64,000 bases of DNA from RGIG1927 sp045546275 (GCA_045546275.1 JAZQCM010000006.1:158128-222127), one strand, 5' to 3'; positions 16,210 to 24,842 are shown, numbered from the stretch's first letter. The notes: a model not told the origin generated them from the letters alone. A program made the numbers and translations.

Positions 16210-17199
16210 ATGAAGCGTAGTATGAATAACTTCAAAAACTGTATTTTACCTTTTGCATTAGTTTTTGTGATGCTTTTTTCATTTTTTATGCAAGTTATGC
16301 CATTAAAGGTGTCAGCAGCAACTTTAAGCTATGAAACATTTGATGAGATAAAAGAAGATTTGAATGTATTCAAGACAATCAGAGACGGAAAAATTAGTGT
16401 GGTTGAGAAAAAAGATAAATATTATTATCAGTTTAAAAGATCTGGGTATGATACCATACATATTAATGCGAAAGCGTTTTGCACTCCGACTAAAAATGCT
16501 TATTTAGCGGAGGATAATAAGGTGCTTACAAAATGGGTGAACGCAGGCGTTAACGAAGATCGGATATGCTATTTTACTAGAGTTACTAAGAATGATACAG
16601 GTGGCGGTTATGGTATAATATTCTGCAGATTTTTACTTGAAGCTCAAGGTAGAAGAGAAAGTGAAATCGTTTTGAAATGTAAATTAACACACGCTGTTGC
16701 ATTTCTTCACAGAAGTGAAGTCTATATGAATCCGATTCAGTTGAAGAGATTTACTGGAAATGGGTTGTTTGATATTACACCGGTTATAACTGTGGAAATT
16801 ACCGATCCGGGAGATAATGATGTTTGTTTGTCTAATTATGATATTTGTGGAACAGGAAATGCATCAACTAACGAAAACCTTAATTCATATGTAAAAATAG
16901 GAAAAGCTGTGTGGAATACAGTGAAATCTAAGGACGTTATAAGTGCAATGTTTGCATTAACGGAGCTTGTGGGTACTTCAAAAACTACATTTACAAAGAA
17001 CTCCAAACAATACAACTCTGGTGAAATGCTTATGTTAAGTAAAGGCAAAACACGTGTTCTTAAAGCGCAATATACATCGCCGATAAAATTAACAAAAACA
17101 GGAGACTGGGTACAGATAAAGACATATTTTGATAAATCTAGAGTAAGTCAAAAGAAATCGGGACAAGATGCAATGCTAAAGGTGTCATTTTCTTTTTAA
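16210..17199 (+). CDS. secreted protein of unknown function
   Basis: 329 aa; I do not recognise a family. The start is the ATG at 16210, served by AAAGGAG; the GTG at 16201 touches that site. Residues 1-35 form a long signal peptide (basic MKRSMNNFKN, hydrophobic stretch, cleavage near VSAA). The mature part is mixed alpha/beta by eye, with scattered cysteines (AFCTP, RICYF, IIFCRF, ILKCKL-like regions) and a repeated lysine/serine-rich end. Codon choice is clearly more AT-rich (GAT, AAT, AAA, TTA) than its neighbours, which favour AAG and C-ending codons. It is monocistronic between its own promoter and terminator. Together this suggests recent acquisition or an orphan gene. Confidence 0.75.
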   Translation: MKRSMNNFKNCILPFALVFVMLFSFFMQVMPLKVSAATLSYETFDEIKEDLNVFKTIRDGKISVVEKKDKYYYQFKRSGYDTIHINAKAFCTPTKNAYLAEDNKVLTKWVNAGVNEDRICYFTRVTKNDTGGGYGIIFCRFLLEAQGRRESEIVLKCKLTHAVAFLHRSEVYMNPIQLKRFTGNGLFDITPVITVEITDPGDNDVCLSNYDICGTGNASTNENLNSYVKIGKAVWNTVKSKDVISAMFALTELVGTSKTTFTKNSKQYNSGEMLMLSKGKTRVLKAQYTSPIKLTKTGDWVQIKTYFDKSRVSQKKSGQDAMLKVSFSF

Positions 17200-17211
17200 A
17201 TTAACTAACTA

Positions 17212-17242
17212 AAAAAGGTTGTTGCTTTGCAACAACCTTTTT
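17212..17242. terminator. bidirectional terminator between convergent secreted-protein gene and ribF
   Basis: 14-bp stem AAAAAGGTTGTTGC and its complement around a TTT loop; ends at the ribF stop codon. Confidence 0.85.
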
Positions 17243-18116
17243 AATTAAAAAAATTTAAACTAAGTTCCGTATCTTTTTCTATTTGCGCTTTCAAGTCATC
17301 AATTGAGTTGAATTTTGTTTCATTTCGTAAAAATTTATAAAACCTTACCTTTATATGCCTTTGGTAAATGTCGCCGTCAAAATTTGTTATAAAGGTTTCT
17401 ATTCTTAAGTTGTTGTCGTTAACGGTGGGGTTTACACCAACGTTTGTAACGGATATATATTCCTGATTATCTATAATGGTTTTTGTTGCATACACACCAT
17501 AGGGAAGCTTTGGAAGATTTTCGGGATAAATATTTGCGGTGGGGAAGTTAAGCCTTCTTCCAAGCTTTTTGCCTTCCATCACCCTGCCACGCACTTCAAA
17601 GGGGCGTGTTAAAAGAGTGTTTGCAGTTTCAACATCGCCAACGGATAAAAGCTTTCTTATGCGACTGCTTGACACGGCTTCGCCTTTTTCCTCCATACAG
17701 GGAGAAACAAAAAGCTCAATGTGCTTTTTTGTGCAAAGCTCTTTTAAAAGGGCGCTGTCACCCTTTGCTCCTTTTCCGAAGGTGTAGTTAAAACCGCAAA
17801 AAAGTGCCTTTGCGTTAAGCTTTTCAAATAAAATGCTCTCCACAAACTCCTCCGGGGATAACGAAAGAGTTTTTTCATCGCATGAAAGAAAAACCACCTC
17901 ATCAATACCCAAAGCTTTTATAAACTCCTCCTTCATGGAAAGAGTGGTAAGATATTCAGTTTTATGTCCGAAAAACTCCAGAGGTGATTTTTCGAAGGAA
18001 AGAGCAATGCTTTTAAAGCCTTTCTCTTTTGCATAGCGGACACAATCGGAGAGTATCGCCGAATGCGCCTTATGCACTCCGTCGAAAAAACCCAGAGCGC
18101 ACACAGTTTCTGTCAT
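17241..18116 (-). CDS. ribF: bifunctional riboflavin kinase / FAD synthetase
   Basis: Makes FMN from riboflavin and FAD from FMN. 291 aa. The N-terminal nucleotidyltransferase domain begins ALGFFDGVHKAHSAIL (GFFDGVH motif) and contains SSSRIRKLL; the C-terminal flavokinase domain has GRVMEGKKLGRRLNFPTANI and YGVYAT, with NVGVNPTV. Start: the truB stop TGA and this ATG share one base (TGATG), so translation is coupled; the TTG codon just before is not needed. It is the last gene of the nine-gene rimP operon and ends at a strong terminator. In Bacillus the next genes are rpsO and pnp; here pnp is elsewhere. Confidence 0.95.
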   Translation of the reverse strand: MTETVCALGFFDGVHKAHSAILSDCVRYAKEKGFKSIALSFEKSPLEFFGHKTEYLTTLSMKEEFIKALGIDEVVFLSCDEKTLSLSPEEFVESILFEKLNAKALFCGFNYTFGKGAKGDSALLKELCTKKHIELFVSPCMEEKGEAVSSSRIRKLLSVGDVETANTLLTRPFEVRGRVMEGKKLGRRLNFPTANIYPENLPKLPYGVYATKTIIDNQEYISVTNVGVNPTVNDNNLRIETFITNFDGDIYQRHIKVRFYKFLRNETKFNSIDDLKAQIEKDTELSLNFFN

Positions 18117-18979
18117 CAATAAAACCCCTTAATCATCTTAAGGCAATTCCTGCCGTCAATTTCCTCCACACGAGAAAGGGCAATAAATTCACCTTCGTTG
18201 TCATACACTCTCAATGTTTCGCCAATGAATTTGTCAAAATAAATGGGAACACCGTTTTTAACCATTTTTGATTTTTTTGCATCAAGTGTAACTGAATTAA
18301 ATTCCATAAAGCACGTATCCAGATTAAGAATACACCCTTTTGGGTCTTCTGCAATTTCCTCGGGTGTGTGTGCGTCGCTAAGTGAAAACACACCTGTTTT
18401 TGTGCGCCTTAACTCACTCACAGCGCCTAACGTGCCCAGCTTTTCGCCAATATCGTCGGCAAGAGTGCGAATGTATGTACCCTTTGAACAGCTTACACGA
18501 AGTGTTACAAAGGGAATGGAAATATCCATAATTTCAATTTCGTTTATGGTAACAGGGCGGGCAGCTCTTTCAACCTCAATGCCCTGCCTTGCCAAGTCGT
18601 GAAGCCTTACCCCGTCAACAGAAATTGCCGAATACATAGGCGGTATTTGTTCTATTTCGCCCACAAAGGACAAAACCGCTTTCTCAATATCCTCTTTTGT
18701 TACGTTCACGGCTCTTTCTTCAATTACATTGCCCGACAAATCCAAGGTGTCGGTTTTTACCCCAAGCTTAATAGTGGTTACATATTCCTTATCAGTTGCA
18801 ACAATAAGCTCGGCAGCACGGGTGGCATTACCCACCAAAATGGGCAAAACACCTGTTGCGTCAGGGTCAAGGGTGCCTGTGTGGCCAACACGCTTTGTGC
18901 CGTAGGCTTTTTTTATAAGTCCTAACGCCTTAAAGCTTGTAATGCCCATAGGCTTGTCCATTATTACAATGCCCTTCAC
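18116..18979 (-). CDS. truB: tRNA pseudouridine(55) synthase
   Basis: Isomerises U55 in the T-loop of nearly all tRNAs. 287 aa. The catalytic aspartate is in GHTGTLDPDATGVLPI, and the N-terminus GIVIMDKPMGITSFKAL, the middle QIPPMYSAISVDGVRLHDLAR, and KGTYIRTLADDIG are all family motifs. A short PUA-like C-terminal part is present. It overlaps nrnA by 4 nt (ATGA) upstream and ribF by 1 nt downstream, within the rimP-to-ribF operon. Confidence 0.97.
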   Translation of the reverse strand: MKGIVIMDKPMGITSFKALGLIKKAYGTKRVGHTGTLDPDATGVLPILVGNATRAAELIVATDKEYVTTIKLGVKTDTLDLSGNVIEERAVNVTKEDIEKAVLSFVGEIEQIPPMYSAISVDGVRLHDLARQGIEVERAARPVTINEIEIMDISIPFVTLRVSCSKGTYIRTLADDIGEKLGTLGAVSELRRTKTGVFSLSDAHTPEEIAEDPKGCILNLDTCFMEFNSVTLDAKKSKMVKNGVPIYFDKFIGETLRVYDNEGEFIALSRVEEIDGRNCLKMIKGFY

Positions 18980-19929
18980 TCTTCCACCGCCTTTATAAGA
19001 TGGGGAAGAATAATATCCCTTGCTTCTTCTACAGAGCCTTCAATAGTTAAGCCTGCAGCCTTTTCATGACCGCCACCGCCAAATATAGCGGCAATACGTT
19101 CAACGTTGTGCACGGTTTTACTCCTCAGGCTTATTTTTGCAAAGCCATCATCCTCCTCTTTTATAACAGCGGAAATCAAAACCGAGTCAATTGAGCGGGG
19201 AAGGTCACTGAGAGCTCCTGCATCGCCACGTGTTGCATTGCATTTTTCAATCATTTCGTTTGTAATAAGAGCAACACCAACTTTTCCATCGGCAAAAAGC
19301 TCAATGGTATTTACCGCCGCAGCTCTTAACTTCATCAATGAAAAGGTTGTGCGGTAGTAAAGACTATTGGCAAGTCCATTTATGTCAACGCCTGCACGGA
19401 TAATTTTTCCCAACAGCTCTGCCGATTTTTCGGTGGTGTTTGAAAAACGGAAGCAGCCTGTGTCCGAGGATAACGCACAGTAAAGATATGTGCCTGTTTC
19501 TTTGTCAACCTCTATATTTGCCTTGCACATCAAATCGTACAAAACCTCTGCCGCAGCTGCAGCATTGGGATTAACACAGCTTACGGGAGAATAAATTTCG
19601 TCAGATATATGATGGTCAATCCATGCAGTTTCCTTTGCGTTTTCAAAAAGAACACGCCTGTCCCCCAAACGCTCAATGGTGGAAACGTCAATGGCACACA
19701 TTACATCGTAGTTGTATTCTTCGTTTTCGTCATAAATCAAAACATCGGAGTTCATAAAGCCCAAATGATAAGACAGTGGCTCGGGCATAATTACATCAGC
19801 TTTAACATTGGCGCTACGCAAAATTGTACGTAGCGCCAATGCTGAACCCAAAGCATCCCAGTCGGGATTTATATGGGGAAGTATACCCACCGATTTTTTT
19901 GAAAGTAAAAATTCCAGCGGATTAATCAT
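18976..19929 (-). CDS. nrnA: DHH-family bifunctional oligoribonuclease / pAp phosphatase NrnA
   Basis: Degrades 2-5-nt RNA fragments (nanoRNA) and 3'-phosphoadenosine 5'-phosphate. 317 aa. The DHH domain has HINPDWDALGSALAL, IDVST and the DHH triad in WIDHHISDE; the DHHA1 domain ends in FGGGGHEKAAG. The correct start is the ATG at 19929, which overlaps the rbfA stop by 8 nt (ATGATTAA); the open frame continues 50 codons upstream inside rbfA but that extension is not homologous to the family. It lies between rbfA and truB, as in many Firmicutes. Confidence 0.94.
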   Translation of the reverse strand: MINPLEFLLSKKSVGILPHINPDWDALGSALALRTILRSANVKADVIMPEPLSYHLGFMNSDVLIYDENEEYNYDVMCAIDVSTIERLGDRRVLFENAKETAWIDHHISDEIYSPVSCVNPNAAAAAEVLYDLMCKANIEVDKETGTYLYCALSSDTGCFRFSNTTEKSAELLGKIIRAGVDINGLANSLYYRTTFSLMKLRAAAVNTIELFADGKVGVALITNEMIEKCNATRGDAGALSDLPRSIDSVLISAVIKEEDDGFAKISLRSKTVHNVERIAAIFGGGGHEKAAGLTIEGSVEEARDIILPHLIKAVEE

Positions 19930-20287
19930 TTTCCGGTTCCTCTTTTCTGATGACAGACTGGAGTAATTCGTTAATGTGAGCGCCGTGCTCAATGGAGTTG
20001 TCGATTTCAAAGTGGAACTGGGGAAGAGCACGAAGTAACACTCTTGCACCGATTTCCTTTCGTATAAAACCTGCGGCACTCTTTAAACCCTTAATTGCCT
20101 CTTTCTTTGTTTCTTCGTCACCCATTATGCTCACAAAAACCTTTGCAAACTTTAAATCCTTGGTAACTGAAACCGAAACAACGCTTGTCATAAGAGGAAT
20201 TCTGGGGTCCTTTAATTCTCTTATAATATCTGACAAATGCTTTCTGATTTCTTCGGAAATTCTGTCAGTTCTCTGATAATTTGCCAT
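19922..20287 (-). CDS. rbfA: ribosome-binding factor A
   Basis: 121-aa KH-like protein that binds pre-30S subunits and helps 16S rRNA 5'-end maturation, important in the cold. Family features: N-terminal RISEEIRKHLSDIIRELKDPR, VSVTKDLKFAKVFVS and the C-terminal LPQFHFEIDNSIEHG. GAAAGGAATTAGC precedes the ATG. It follows infB after a 108-nt gap that contains a small repeat element, and overlaps nrnA downstream. Confidence 0.96.
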   Translation of the reverse strand: MANYQRTDRISEEIRKHLSDIIRELKDPRIPLMTSVVSVSVTKDLKFAKVFVSIMGDEETKKEAIKGLKSAAGFIRKEIGARVLLRALPQFHFEIDNSIEHGAHINELLQSVIRKEEPEND

Positions 20288-20329
20288 AATGCTAATTCCT
20301 TTCGGGCTGGAGAAAAATGATAATCAAAG

Positions 20330-20386
20330 AATTTCGCATGCGAAATTTTACCTGAGTTATTCACTATTCCCTATTCACTATTCCCT
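20330..20386 (-). repeat. small intergenic repeat element in the infB-rbfA gap (copy A)
   Basis: Two perfect tandem 14-nt units (ATTCACTATTCCCT on the plus strand, 20359-20372 and 20373-20386) next to an 18-nt perfect palindrome centred on GCATGC (20330-20347). Read on the minus strand the order is GGGAATAGTGAAT units then an AATTTCG-type palindrome, the same plan as 27450-27510. Confidence 0.6.
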
Positions 20387-20395
20387 CAAACAGGC

Positions 20396-22675
20396 TTATG
20401 CCTGTTTAACTTCTTCCATTACAAAGCATTCGATGTTGTCGCCAACCTTAATGTCGTTGTAGTTTACAAAGCCCATACCGCATTCGTAGCCTGCATTAAC
20501 TTCCTTGGCATCGTCCTTGAAACGCTTAAGAGAAGAAAGCTCACCTTCGTGGATAACAATACCGTCACGTACAATTCGTACAGAGCAGTGACGAACAATC
20601 TTACCGTCTGTTACATAGCTACCTGCAATTGTGCCAACACCGGAAACCTTGAAGGTGTCACGGATTTCAGCATGACCAATAACACTTTCACGGAACTTGG
20701 GTGAAAGCATACCGCGAAGAGCAGCTTCAATTTCTTCAATAGCTTCGTAAATTACACGGTATGTTCTAACGTCAACCTTGCTGGAATCAGCGGCACTTCT
20801 TGCACCTGCATCGGGACGTACATTAAAGCCAACAATGATTGCATTACTTGCAGCGGCAAGAGTAACGTCGCTTTCAGTAATACCGCCAACTGCACCGTGG
20901 ATAACCTTAACCTTAACTTCTTCGTTCTGAATTTTTTCCAAGGACTGCTTCACAGCTTCAACGCTACCCTGAACGTCCGCCTTAACAATAATGTTAAGAG
21001 TCTTCATTGCGCCTTCGCTTAAAACGTCAAAGAGGTTATCAAGACTTACCTTGCTCTGTGCCTTGAACACTTCATCCTTAATCTTCTGCTTTCTTGTTTC
21101 AACAACGCTTCTTGCAGCTCTTTCATCGTCAACAACGTAGAAAGTATCGCCACCGTCGGGAGTTTCGGAAAGACCAATAATTTCAACAGGAGTGGAAGGA
21201 CCTGCCTCTTTAATCTTTCTGCCGTTGTGGTCAGTCATTGCTCTTACTCTACCAACAGCAGTACCTGCAACAATAATGTCGCCTGCTTTAAGAGTACCGT
21301 TCTGTACAAGCACAGTTGCAACAGGACCACGACCCTTGTCAAGCTTGGATTCAACAACTGTACCCTTTGCCTGACGGTTGGGGTTAGCCTTTAATTCCTT
21401 AAGCTCAGCTGTTAAAGTAAGCATTTCCAAAAGGTTGTCAATACCAATGTTCTGCTTTGCAGAAACTTCAACACAAACTGTGTCACCGCCCCATTCTTCG
21501 GGAACAATGCCGTATTCTGTCAATTCCTGTCTTACTCTATCGGGGTTTGCACCTTCACGGTCAATCTTGTTGATTGCAACAATAATGGAAACCTCTGCAG
21601 CCTTTGCGTGGTTAATAGCTTCGATTGTCTGAGGCATAATACCGTCATCGGCAGCAACTACAATAATTGCAATGTCAGTAACCATTGCACCACGAAGTCG
21701 CATTGCTGTGAAGGCTTCATGACCGGGTGTGTCCAAAAATGTTACACTCTTACCGGACACGTTAACTGTATAAGCACCAATGTGCTGAGTAATACCGCCT
21801 GCTTCTGTTGCGGTAACGTTTGCTTTTCTGATACAGTCAAGAAGAGAAGTTTTACCATGGTCAACGTGACCCATAACAACAACAACGGGAGGACGGGGAA
21901 CAAGGTCTGTTTCTTCGTCGGGAGTGTCGTTGAAGAGCTTTTCTTCCAATGTAACAACAACTTCCTTTTCAACCTCTGCGCCCATGTCTTCTGCAATCAT
22001 GCTTGCTTCGTCAAAGCCGATTGTCTGGTTAACTGTTGCCATAATGCCAAGAGTCATTAATCTCTTAATGATTTCAACAGGACTGCACTTTAATTCCTTA
22101 GCCAAATCGCCAACTGTAATTTCATCGGGAATAAGAATGTGAAGCTTTTCCTGTTTCTTTTCCTTAACCTTCTTTTCCTGCATTTCTTCCACAGGCTGGT
22201 TCTTCTTGGACTGGTTCTGATTTTTATTCTTGTTTTTCTTAATCTTCTGCTTGTTTGTCTCAGTGTCCTTCATGTCCACGTTAACAAGGTTCTGCGCCTT
22301 TTCACGATTGATCTGCTGTTCAAGGTCAACTGCGTTTGTACGTGTGTCAACGTATCTTACTTCCTTCTTGCGTGTGAACTTTTCATCGGGGAGAGGAGCT
22401 TCCTCTGTAGCGGATTCCTTCTTTTCCTTAGGTTCTTTAGCTGTCTGTTCTGCAGCTTCTTCCTTTTTGTTGAACTGTGCACGGAGCATTGCTTCAAGGT
22501 CTTCACCCTTGTCATTCTTCTGAGTGTAGTATTCCAGAATAATGTCCATTTCATTACTTTCAAGTGAGCTCATGTAGCTTTTTCCACTTATGTTGTATTT
22601 GGCGAGCACTTCCAATATTTCCTTGTTGGGAACGCCGAATTGCTTGGAAATTTCATGTATTTTGATCTTACTCAT
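20396..22675 (-). CDS. infB: translation initiation factor IF-2
   Basis: GTPase delivering fMet-tRNA to the 30S subunit. 759 aa from the ATG at 22675, which has GGAGGTG upstream and overlaps the L7Ae stop by 8 nt; the methionine at 22690 overlaps that ribosome site. Order: an N-terminal IF2-N helical motif (MSKIKIHEISKQFGV), a charged Lys/Glu/Asn/Gln-rich linker to about residue 175, a second IF2-N motif, the G domain (GHVDHGKTSLLD, DTPGHEAF, NKIDRE), then domains II-IV (VKADVQGSVEAV; FNVRPDAGAR). Member of the rimP operon. Confidence 0.98.
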   Translation of the reverse strand: MSKIKIHEISKQFGVPNKEILEVLAKYNISGKSYMSSLESNEMDIILEYYTQKNDKGEDLEAMLRAQFNKKEEAAEQTAKEPKEKKESATEEAPLPDEKFTRKKEVRYVDTRTNAVDLEQQINREKAQNLVNVDMKDTETNKQKIKKNKNKNQNQSKKNQPVEEMQEKKVKEKKQEKLHILIPDEITVGDLAKELKCSPVEIIKRLMTLGIMATVNQTIGFDEASMIAEDMGAEVEKEVVVTLEEKLFNDTPDEETDLVPRPPVVVVMGHVDHGKTSLLDCIRKANVTATEAGGITQHIGAYTVNVSGKSVTFLDTPGHEAFTAMRLRGAMVTDIAIIVVAADDGIMPQTIEAINHAKAAEVSIIVAINKIDREGANPDRVRQELTEYGIVPEEWGGDTVCVEVSAKQNIGIDNLLEMLTLTAELKELKANPNRQAKGTVVESKLDKGRGPVATVLVQNGTLKAGDIIVAGTAVGRVRAMTDHNGRKIKEAGPSTPVEIIGLSETPDGGDTFYVVDDERAARSVVETRKQKIKDEVFKAQSKVSLDNLFDVLSEGAMKTLNIIVKADVQGSVEAVKQSLEKIQNEEVKVKVIHGAVGGITESDVTLAAASNAIIVGFNVRPDAGARSAADSSKVDVRTYRVIYEAIEEIEAALRGMLSPKFRESVIGHAEIRDTFKVSGVGTIAGSYVTDGKIVRHCSVRIVRDGIVIHEGELSSLKRFKDDAKEVNAGYECGMGFVNYNDIKVGDNIECFVMEEVKQA

Positions 22676-22982
22676 TCGCGCCACCTCCATATAATTTTAA
22701 AATTGCGGATGCAAAGTTGTCATCCAGTATTGCTAATGCCACAGTATTTTCTTTGCCTGTTGCCTTACTGAGCGTAGCCTTGTCGCTTACTTCAATGATG
22801 GGAACACTATTGTTTTTGCATTTGCCCATCAGGTTTCGTTTATTACTGTTGCCTAAGTCGGTGGGAACAACAACAAGCTTTGCTTTCCCCGTGTCGCAGG
22901 CATCGGAGGCTAAAAACACTCCGAATTTTACCTTGCCTGCTCTTACCGCCAGGCCAATCATACCTAAAATTTTATTTGTCAA
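22668..22982 (-). CDS. L7Ae/L30e-family ribosomal protein (YlxQ)
   Basis: 104-aa RNA-binding protein of the kink-turn-binding L7Ae family, always encoded next to rnpM and infB in Firmicutes. Visible: LGMIGLAVRAGKVKFG, VVVPTDLGNSNKR and LSKATGKENTVALAI. The start appears to be TTG at 22982, about 9 nt after GGGGA; the ATG at 22961 would remove the conserved N-terminal strand. Precise RNA partner is uncertain. Confidence 0.9.
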   Translation of the reverse strand: MTNKILGMIGLAVRAGKVKFGVFLASDACDTGKAKLVVVPTDLGNSNKRNLMGKCKNNSVPIIEVSDKATLSKATGKENTVALAILDDNFASAILKLYGGGANE

Positions 22983-22987
22983 TTAAA

Positions 22988-23242
22988 TCATTCCCCAATT
23001 TTTTCATTAACTGCCTTAAATACATCTTCGGGAACACTGCTTTTGAAGGAGCGTTCAAAGCCCTTTGTTTTAAAAAGCTTGTCAAAGCATTCACGGCTTT
23101 TGCATATATATGCACCTCTGCCGCTCATTTTTCCTGTTTCGTCAAAGGAAATCTGACCGTCTTTTGCTTTAACAACCCTCAAAAGAGATTGCTTTGGTTG
23201 CATTTTTCGGCAGACAACACACATTCTTTCGGGAGTGCTCAT
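22988..23242 (-). CDS. rnpM: YlxR/RnpM family RNA-binding protein
   Basis: 84-aa protein of the YlxR family; the Bacillus homologue has been described as an RNase P modulator. The hallmark RMCVVCRKMQPKQSLLRVV and GRGAYICKSRECFDKL are both present. The ATG overlaps the nusA stop by 4 nt (ATGA). The gene sits in its canonical place between nusA and the L7Ae gene. Confidence 0.92.
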   Translation of the reverse strand: MSTPERMCVVCRKMQPKQSLLRVVKAKDGQISFDETGKMSGRGAYICKSRECFDKLFKTKGFERSFKSSVPEDVFKAVNEKIGE

Positions 23243-24276
23243 ACCTGGCTGTCTCCCTTAATGTCAATCTTCCAGCCTGTAAGACGAGCTGCAAGGCGTG
23301 CGTTCTGACCTTCCTTACCAATTGCAAGGGAAAGCTGGAAATCGGGAACTGTTACAAATGCACTCTTTTGTTCTTCATCAATGGAAACTGTGGAAACTGT
23401 TGCGGGATTGAGTGCTGCGCTGATGTACTTTGCAATGTCATCATCGTAAAGGATAATGTCAACCTTTTCACCGCCTAAGGAGTCAACAACTGCTGCAACT
23501 CTTGCGCCCTTGGGGCCAACACAGCTACCTACAGGGTCAACGTTTTCGTTTTCGGAGAAAACGGAAATCTTTGTTCTGCTGCCTGCTTCACGAGCAATGG
23601 ACTTAATAACAACTGTACCGTCCTGGATTTCGGGAACTTCCTGGCTGAAAAATCTCTTTACCATGCCGGGATGAGTTCTTGAAACAAGAAGCTGAAGTGC
23701 CTTTGTGGACTTCTTAACCTCCAACACATAAACCTTAACCATATCGCCAACGTGCAATTCTTCGCCGGGAATCTGTTCTGTGGGAGCAAGGAGTGCTTCG
23801 GCATTACCCATGTCAAGATAAACGCCTCTCTTTTCTATTTTAACAACCTTACCTGTTAATATGTCATTTTCTTTATCGGAAAACTGCATAAATACGTTTC
23901 CGCGTTCAGCTTCACGGATTTTCTGCACAACCATCTGCTTTGCAGTCTGTGCAGCAATTCTTCCGAAAGCGGCGGGGTCAGCCGGCAATTCAACCTTGTC
24001 GCCAAGCTGGTAACGAAGAGAAATTGTTCTTGCTTCTTCCAGAGACATTTCTGTTGAATCGTCTAAAACCTCTTCAACAACTGTCTTTTCAGCCCACACA
24101 CGCATTGCACCTGTTTTTCTGTCAACTGATGCAAAGCAAATAAAGTTAGGACCAAAGTTTTTCTTGTAAGCTGTGATGAGCGCTGTTTCCAATGCTTCAC
24201 ACATAACTTCCTTGGGTATGTTCTTTTCTTTTTCCAGCGCTTCCAACGCTAAAATAAGTTCCTTGTTTGCGTTCAT
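23239..24276 (-). CDS. nusA: transcription termination/antitermination factor NusA
   Basis: RNA polymerase-associated factor affecting pausing, termination and antitermination. 345 aa, the short Firmicutes form without the acidic C-terminal repeats of E. coli. Order: NusA N-domain (1-120), S1 domain (GKVVKIEKRGVYLDM, about 130-200), then two KH domains (VDPVGSCVGPKGARV and LAIGKEGQNARLAARLTGWKIDI). The real start is ATG at 24276, preceded by GGAAGGTGAG, 19 nt after the rimP stop; the upstream extension lies inside rimP. Confidence 0.97.
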   Translation of the reverse strand: MNANKELILALEALEKEKNIPKEVMCEALETALITAYKKNFGPNFICFASVDRKTGAMRVWAEKTVVEEVLDDSTEMSLEEARTISLRYQLGDKVELPADPAAFGRIAAQTAKQMVVQKIREAERGNVFMQFSDKENDILTGKVVKIEKRGVYLDMGNAEALLAPTEQIPGEELHVGDMVKVYVLEVKKSTKALQLLVSRTHPGMVKRFFSQEVPEIQDGTVVIKSIAREAGSRTKISVFSENENVDPVGSCVGPKGARVAAVVDSLGGEKVDIILYDDDIAKYISAALNPATVSTVSIDEEQKSAFVTVPDFQLSLAIGKEGQNARLAARLTGWKIDIKGDSQV

Positions 24277-24295
24277 TTTTTTACTCACCTTCCAA

Positions 24296-24751
24296 TTAAA
24301 AATTAAATGCAAGTCTTATTGATGATGCCTTGCTTTTTTCTATGTTGATAATTTTTTCGCCGTAACTGATAGAGATTGTATCGTTATCGTGTGCAGTTAA
24401 AATGCCCGATAAGGCTTTACTGTTTTCGATGGGTGCATAAAGCTTGACATCAACCTCTTTGCCTAAGGCCTTTTCAAAATGCCAATCACGTGTAAGCTTG
24501 CGGTCAATACCGGGGGAGGAAACTTCGAAAATATACTCCTCTTTAATAGGGTCTAACGCATCAAGCTTTTCGTTGACCTCACGGCTTACATTTTCGCAAT
24601 CCTCAATGGTTACGCCGCCGTCCTTGTCAATAAAAAGTCTTAAAAAGTAGCTGCCGCCCTCTTTTTTGTATTCGCACTCGTAAACATAAACTCCAAGTGC
24701 TTCACAAATGGGTGTGGCAAGCTCTTCCAAAACAGTTTCAATCTTAGCCAA
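24296..24751 (-). CDS. rimP: ribosome maturation factor RimP
   Basis: 30S assembly factor needed for binding of late ribosomal proteins. 151 aa from a TTG start at 24751 with GGAGGTG 6-7 nt upstream. The open frame extends to 24814, but that would begin inside the promoter's -10 box and across the leader hairpin, so it is rejected. Family motifs: YECEYKKEGGSYFLRLFIDK, the ENVSREVNEKLDALDPI stretch and YIFEVSSPGIDR. First gene of the nine-gene operon. Confidence 0.93.
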   Translation of the reverse strand: MAKIETVLEELATPICEALGVYVYECEYKKEGGSYFLRLFIDKDGGVTIEDCENVSREVNEKLDALDPIKEEYIFEVSSPGIDRKLTRDWHFEKALGKEVDVKLYAPIENSKALSGILTAHDNDTISISYGEKIINIEKSKASSIRLAFNF

Positions 24752-24774
24752 GATTTTCACCTCCAACAATACAA

Positions 24775-24797
24775 AAGAGTGGACAACGCCCACTCTT
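24775..24797 (-). promoter_or_regulatory. leader hairpin upstream of rimP (possible attenuator)
   Basis: In the 5' leader of the rimP-nusA-infB operon: 8-bp perfect stem AAGAGTGG/CCACTCTT with a 7-nt loop, followed on the minus strand by TTGTATTGTT. The T tail is interrupted, so it could be a weak terminator acting as an attenuator, or only an RNA-stabilising structure. Confidence 0.45.
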
Positions 24798-24813
24798 ACC
24801 TTCATACACGCCA

Positions 24814-24842
24814 ATTATACCACCAATTACTACCGATTGCAA
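24814..24842 (-). promoter_or_regulatory. sigma-A-like promoter of the rimP-nusA-infB-ribF operon
   Basis: Minus strand TTGCAA, 17-nt spacer, perfect TATAAT. Predicted start near 24807 gives a leader of about 55 nt containing the hairpin at 24775-24797. Confidence 0.75.

Noticed and set aside
20359..20386. Tandem 14-nt repeats as a possible CRISPR array
   Set aside because: Only two units with no spacers and no cas genes nearby.
20388..20409. Hairpin AAACAGGC/GCCTGTTT at the end of infB as a terminator
   Set aside because: No T-run follows on the minus strand, and rbfA continues the same operon.
21608..22060. 150-aa plus-strand ORF
   Set aside because: Antisense to the IF-2 G domain, with low-complexity Cys/Asn composition typical of a shadow frame.
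24752..24814. N-terminal extension of rimP up to 24814
   Set aside because: It would start inside the promoter -10 box and cross the leader hairpin; the TTG at 24751 has a GGAGGTG site at proper spacing.
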